Assembly: GCA_947097615.1 (NCBI GenBank)
Contig: CAMURX010000107.1
Coordinates: 1 to 6,178, forward strand
Source of the DNA: an uncultured Neisseria sp.
GTDB taxonomy: Bacteria; Pseudomonadota; Gammaproteobacteria; Burkholderiales; Neisseriaceae
Direction: 5' to 3'
DNA length: 6,178 nt
Shown here piece after piece: positions 4,547-6,178 of this stretch (position 1 is its first letter; each line of letters opens with the position of its first letter). Under the pieces are notes generated by a model. The model did not search any database. It was given only the letters and a program-made list of their open reading frames with translations, and was not told the origin of the DNA. Both the position numbers and the translations under genes were made by a program.

Positions 4547-6070
4547 ATGAACACCCTGCCGCATTCCGACTACCTCACCCGCATCCTCACCTCCTCAGTT
4601 TACGACGTTGCCGCCGAAACCCCGCTCGAACCCGCCCGCAGCCTGTCCGGCCGTCTGAACAACACCGTCCTGCTCAAACGCGAAGATTTGCAACCCGTGT
4701 TTTCCTTCAAAATCCGCGGCGCCTACAACAAAATGGCCGCGCTCGACGCAGAAGAGCGCAAACGCGGCGTCATTACCGCCAGCGCGGGCAACCACGCCCA
4801 GGGCGTCGCCCTCTCCGCGCGCAAACTCGGCTGCGAAGCCACCATCGTCATGCCCGAAACCACGCCGCAAATCAAAGTCGACGCCGTGCGCGCCCTCGGC
4901 GGCAAAGTCGTCCTCAAAGGCACGTCCTACAACGACGCCTACGACCACGCAACAGAGCTTGTCGCCCAAAGCGGCCTCACCTACATCCCCCCCTTCGACG
5001 ACCCCGACGTCATCGCGGGGCAGGGCACCATCGGCATGGAAATCGTCCGCCAGCACCCGCAGCCCGTCCATGCCGTGTTCGTTCCCGTCGGCGGCGGCGG
5101 GCTGGCGGCGGGCATTGCCGCCTTTATCAAACACGTCCGCCCCGAAATCAAAGTCATCGGCGTCGAAACCCGCGACGCCTGCGCCATGAAAAAATCCATA
5201 GACGCAGGAGAGCGTGTCGAACTCAAAGACGTCGGCCTCTTTGCCGACGGCACGGCGGTGAAACTCGTCGGCGAACAAACCTTCGCCCTCTGCCGCGACC
5301 TGCTCGACGAAATCATCCTCGTCGACACCGACGACATCTGCGCCGCCGTCAAAGACATCTACGACGACACCCGCAGCATCACCGAACCCTCCGGCGCCCT
5401 CGCCCTGGCCGGCCTCAAAGCCTACACCGCCCGCGAAGGCTGCACCGGGCAGACCCTGATCGCCGTCAACAGCGGCGCCAACATGAACTTCCACCGCTTG
5501 CGCCACGTCTCCGAGCGCAGCGAACTGGGCGAAGGCAACGAAGGCATCTTTGCCGTGTCCATTCCCGAAGAGCCCGGCAGCTTCCTCAAATTCGTCGACC
5601 TGCTGGGCAACCGCAGCGTCACCGAATTCAACTACCGCTATGGCGACGCCGCCACCGCCCACATCTTCGTTGGTATCCAAACCACAGGCGCCGCCGACCG
5701 CGCCGCCATCGCCGCCGGACTGGCCGCCGCAGGCTTCCCCGCCACCGACCTCACCGACGACGAAACCGCCAAAATCCACATCCGCTACATGGTCGGCGGC
5801 CGCAGCCCGAACGTGCGCCACGAACACCTCGTCAGCTTCGAATTTCCCGAACGCCCCGGCGCCCTGCGCCACTTCCTCAGCCACATCAAAAGCGGCTGGA
5901 ACATCACCCTCTTCCACTACCGCAACCACGGCGCCGACTACGGCCGCATCCTCGTCGCCATCGACGTGCCGCCCGAGGACAACGCCGCCTTCGCCGCCTT
6001 CCTCGACAGCGTCGGCTATCCCTACGAAGACCAAACCGGCAACGCCGCCTACCGCCTGTTCCTCGGTTGA
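4547..6070 (+). CDS. ilvA: Biosynthetic threonine ammonia-lyase (threonine deaminase)
   Basis: A 507-residue cytoplasmic PLP enzyme that converts L-threonine to 2-oxobutanoate and ammonia, the first committed step of isoleucine synthesis. The catalytic fold-type II domain fills residues 1 to about 325: PLP lysine K55 in FSFKIRGAY (52-60), SAGNHAQG (79-86), the phosphate-binding loop VGGGGLAAG (181-189), and the SGAN segment (309-312). The C-terminal part carries two ACT-like regulatory repeats, about 332-402 (GIFAVSIPEEPGSFLKFVDLL) and 424-503 (HEHLVSFEFPERPGALRHFL). Both are complete, as in the long, isoleucine-inhibited and valine-activated E. coli type (514 residues), which separates it from the short catabolic TdcB form. 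The start at 4547 is the first ATG of the frame and gives the expected N-terminus, but has no clear Shine-Dalgarno. It is transcribed away from the carboxypeptidase gene and ends at a DUS terminator. Confidence 0.97.
   Translation: MNTLPHSDYLTRILTSSVYDVAAETPLEPARSLSGRLNNTVLLKREDLQPVFSFKIRGAYNKMAALDAEERKRGVITASAGNHAQGVALSARKLGCEATIVMPETTPQIKVDAVRALGGKVVLKGTSYNDAYDHATELVAQSGLTYIPPFDDPDVIAGQGTIGMEIVRQHPQPVHAVFVPVGGGGLAAGIAAFIKHVRPEIKVIGVETRDACAMKKSIDAGERVELKDVGLFADGTAVKLVGEQTFALCRDLLDEIILVDTDDICAAVKDIYDDTRSITEPSGALALAGLKAYTAREGCTGQTLIAVNSGANMNFHRLRHVSERSELGEGNEGIFAVSIPEEPGSFLKFVDLLGNRSVTEFNYRYGDAATAHIFVGIQTTGAADRAAIAAGLAAAGFPATDLTDDETAKIHIRYMVGGRSPNVRHEHLVSFEFPERPGALRHFLSHIKSGWNITLFHYRNHGADYGRILVAIDVPPEDNAAFAAFLDSVGYPYEDQTGNAAYRLFLG
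4650..4659 (+). repeat. DUS 10-base core inside ilvA
   Basis: GCCGTCTGAA preceded by CG gives 11 of 12 matches to AG-DUS. It lies in codons for Gly-Arg-Leu-Asn (35-38), near the 5' end of ilvA. Confidence 0.6.
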
Positions 6071-6091
6071 ACCCTGCTGAGGCGATTCGCA

Positions 6092-6140
6092 AAAAGGCCG
6101 TCTGAAAAACCTGCGGAGCAGGTTTTTCAGACGGCCTTTT
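6092..6140 (+). terminator. 23-bp DUS terminator of ilvA
   Basis: Bases 6092-6114 pair perfectly with 6118-6140 around a GGA loop. The stem holds an AG-DUS (6095-6106) and its inverted partner (6126-6137), and the right arm ends in TTTT. It begins 21 bases after the ilvA stop. The stem is unusually long and mismatch-free, so it should terminate efficiently. Confidence 0.85.
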
Positions 6141-6178
6141 CAGACGGCCTTTTCAGACGGCCTTTTCAGACGGCCTTT
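6124..6178 (-). repeat. Tandem array of four DUS copies, 13-base period
   Basis: The unit TTTTCAGACGGCC is repeated exactly four times (6124-6136, 6137-6149, 6150-6162, 6163-6175), and TTT follows to the window edge. Each junction contains a full AG-DUS in minus orientation (6126-6137, 6139-6150, 6152-6163, 6165-6176). The first copy is also the right arm of the ilvA terminator. The array may continue past the window. Confidence 0.9.

Noticed and set aside
4354..4554. N-terminal extension of the carboxypeptidase by 67 residues
   Set aside because: It would overlap the ilvA start and the -10/-35 boxes of the gene itself. The signal peptide begins at 4353.
4595..6034. 479-codon open frame on the minus strand, opposite ilvA
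   Set aside because: Shadow of ilvA, caused by third-position C/G preference. The protein is a low-complexity Val/Gly/Ala/Asp sequence.
6124..6178. CRISPR-like array at the right edge
   Set aside because: The 13-base units are directly joined without spacers and consist of DUS; this is a simple tandem repeat.

Overview
The window looks like chromosomal DNA of a commensal Neisseria (family Neisseriaceae). The main evidence is the DNA uptake sequence (DUS). The 12-mer AGGCCGTCTGAA (AG-DUS dialect), or its complement, occurs exactly 15 times. There is also one AGGTCGTCTGAA variant, one 11/12 copy that completes a hairpin, and two further copies of the 10-base core inside genes. N. meningitidis and N. 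gonorrhoeae mainly use the AT- form, so a commensal is more likely. High GC content and strong C/G preference at third codon positions suggest a GC-rich species, perhaps near N. bacilliformis or N. elongata. That species guess is inference only.

Layout. Bases 1-153 hold no supported gene, but contain a small hairpin and a DUS-pair hairpin. Bases 154-543 (+) encode a VOC/bleomycin-resistance-like protein and 655-1170 (+) a GNAT acetyltransferase whose stop codon lies inside a DUS. Bases 1171-1533 are a 363-base non-coding stretch between convergent genes. It holds several DUS hairpins and is bracketed by a perfect 30-base inverted repeat. On the minus strand, read right to left, come a PBP5/6-type D-Ala-D-Ala carboxypeptidase (4353-3103), a 27-codon single-pass membrane peptide with a good ribosome binding site (2944-2861), and a membrane-anchored CAP-domain protein (2859-1534). 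The CAP start codon lies one base after the stop of the small ORF. Divergent from the carboxypeptidase is ilvA (4547-6070, +), biosynthetic threonine ammonia-lyase, ending in a 23-bp DUS terminator that runs into a tandem array of four DUS copies at the window edge.

How the genes fit together. The carboxypeptidase, the small membrane peptide and the CAP protein all point to the cell envelope and may share transcription from the strong sigma70-type promoter at 4454-4482, although a stable hairpin lies between the first gene and the other two. ilvA is an independent isoleucine-pathway gene. The VOC and GNAT genes are small accessory enzymes with unknown substrates. The core genes are ordinary for Neisseria. 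The less ordinary items are the small ORF, the DUS-bounded inverted repeat and the DUS tandem array. No new defence or mobile system was found.
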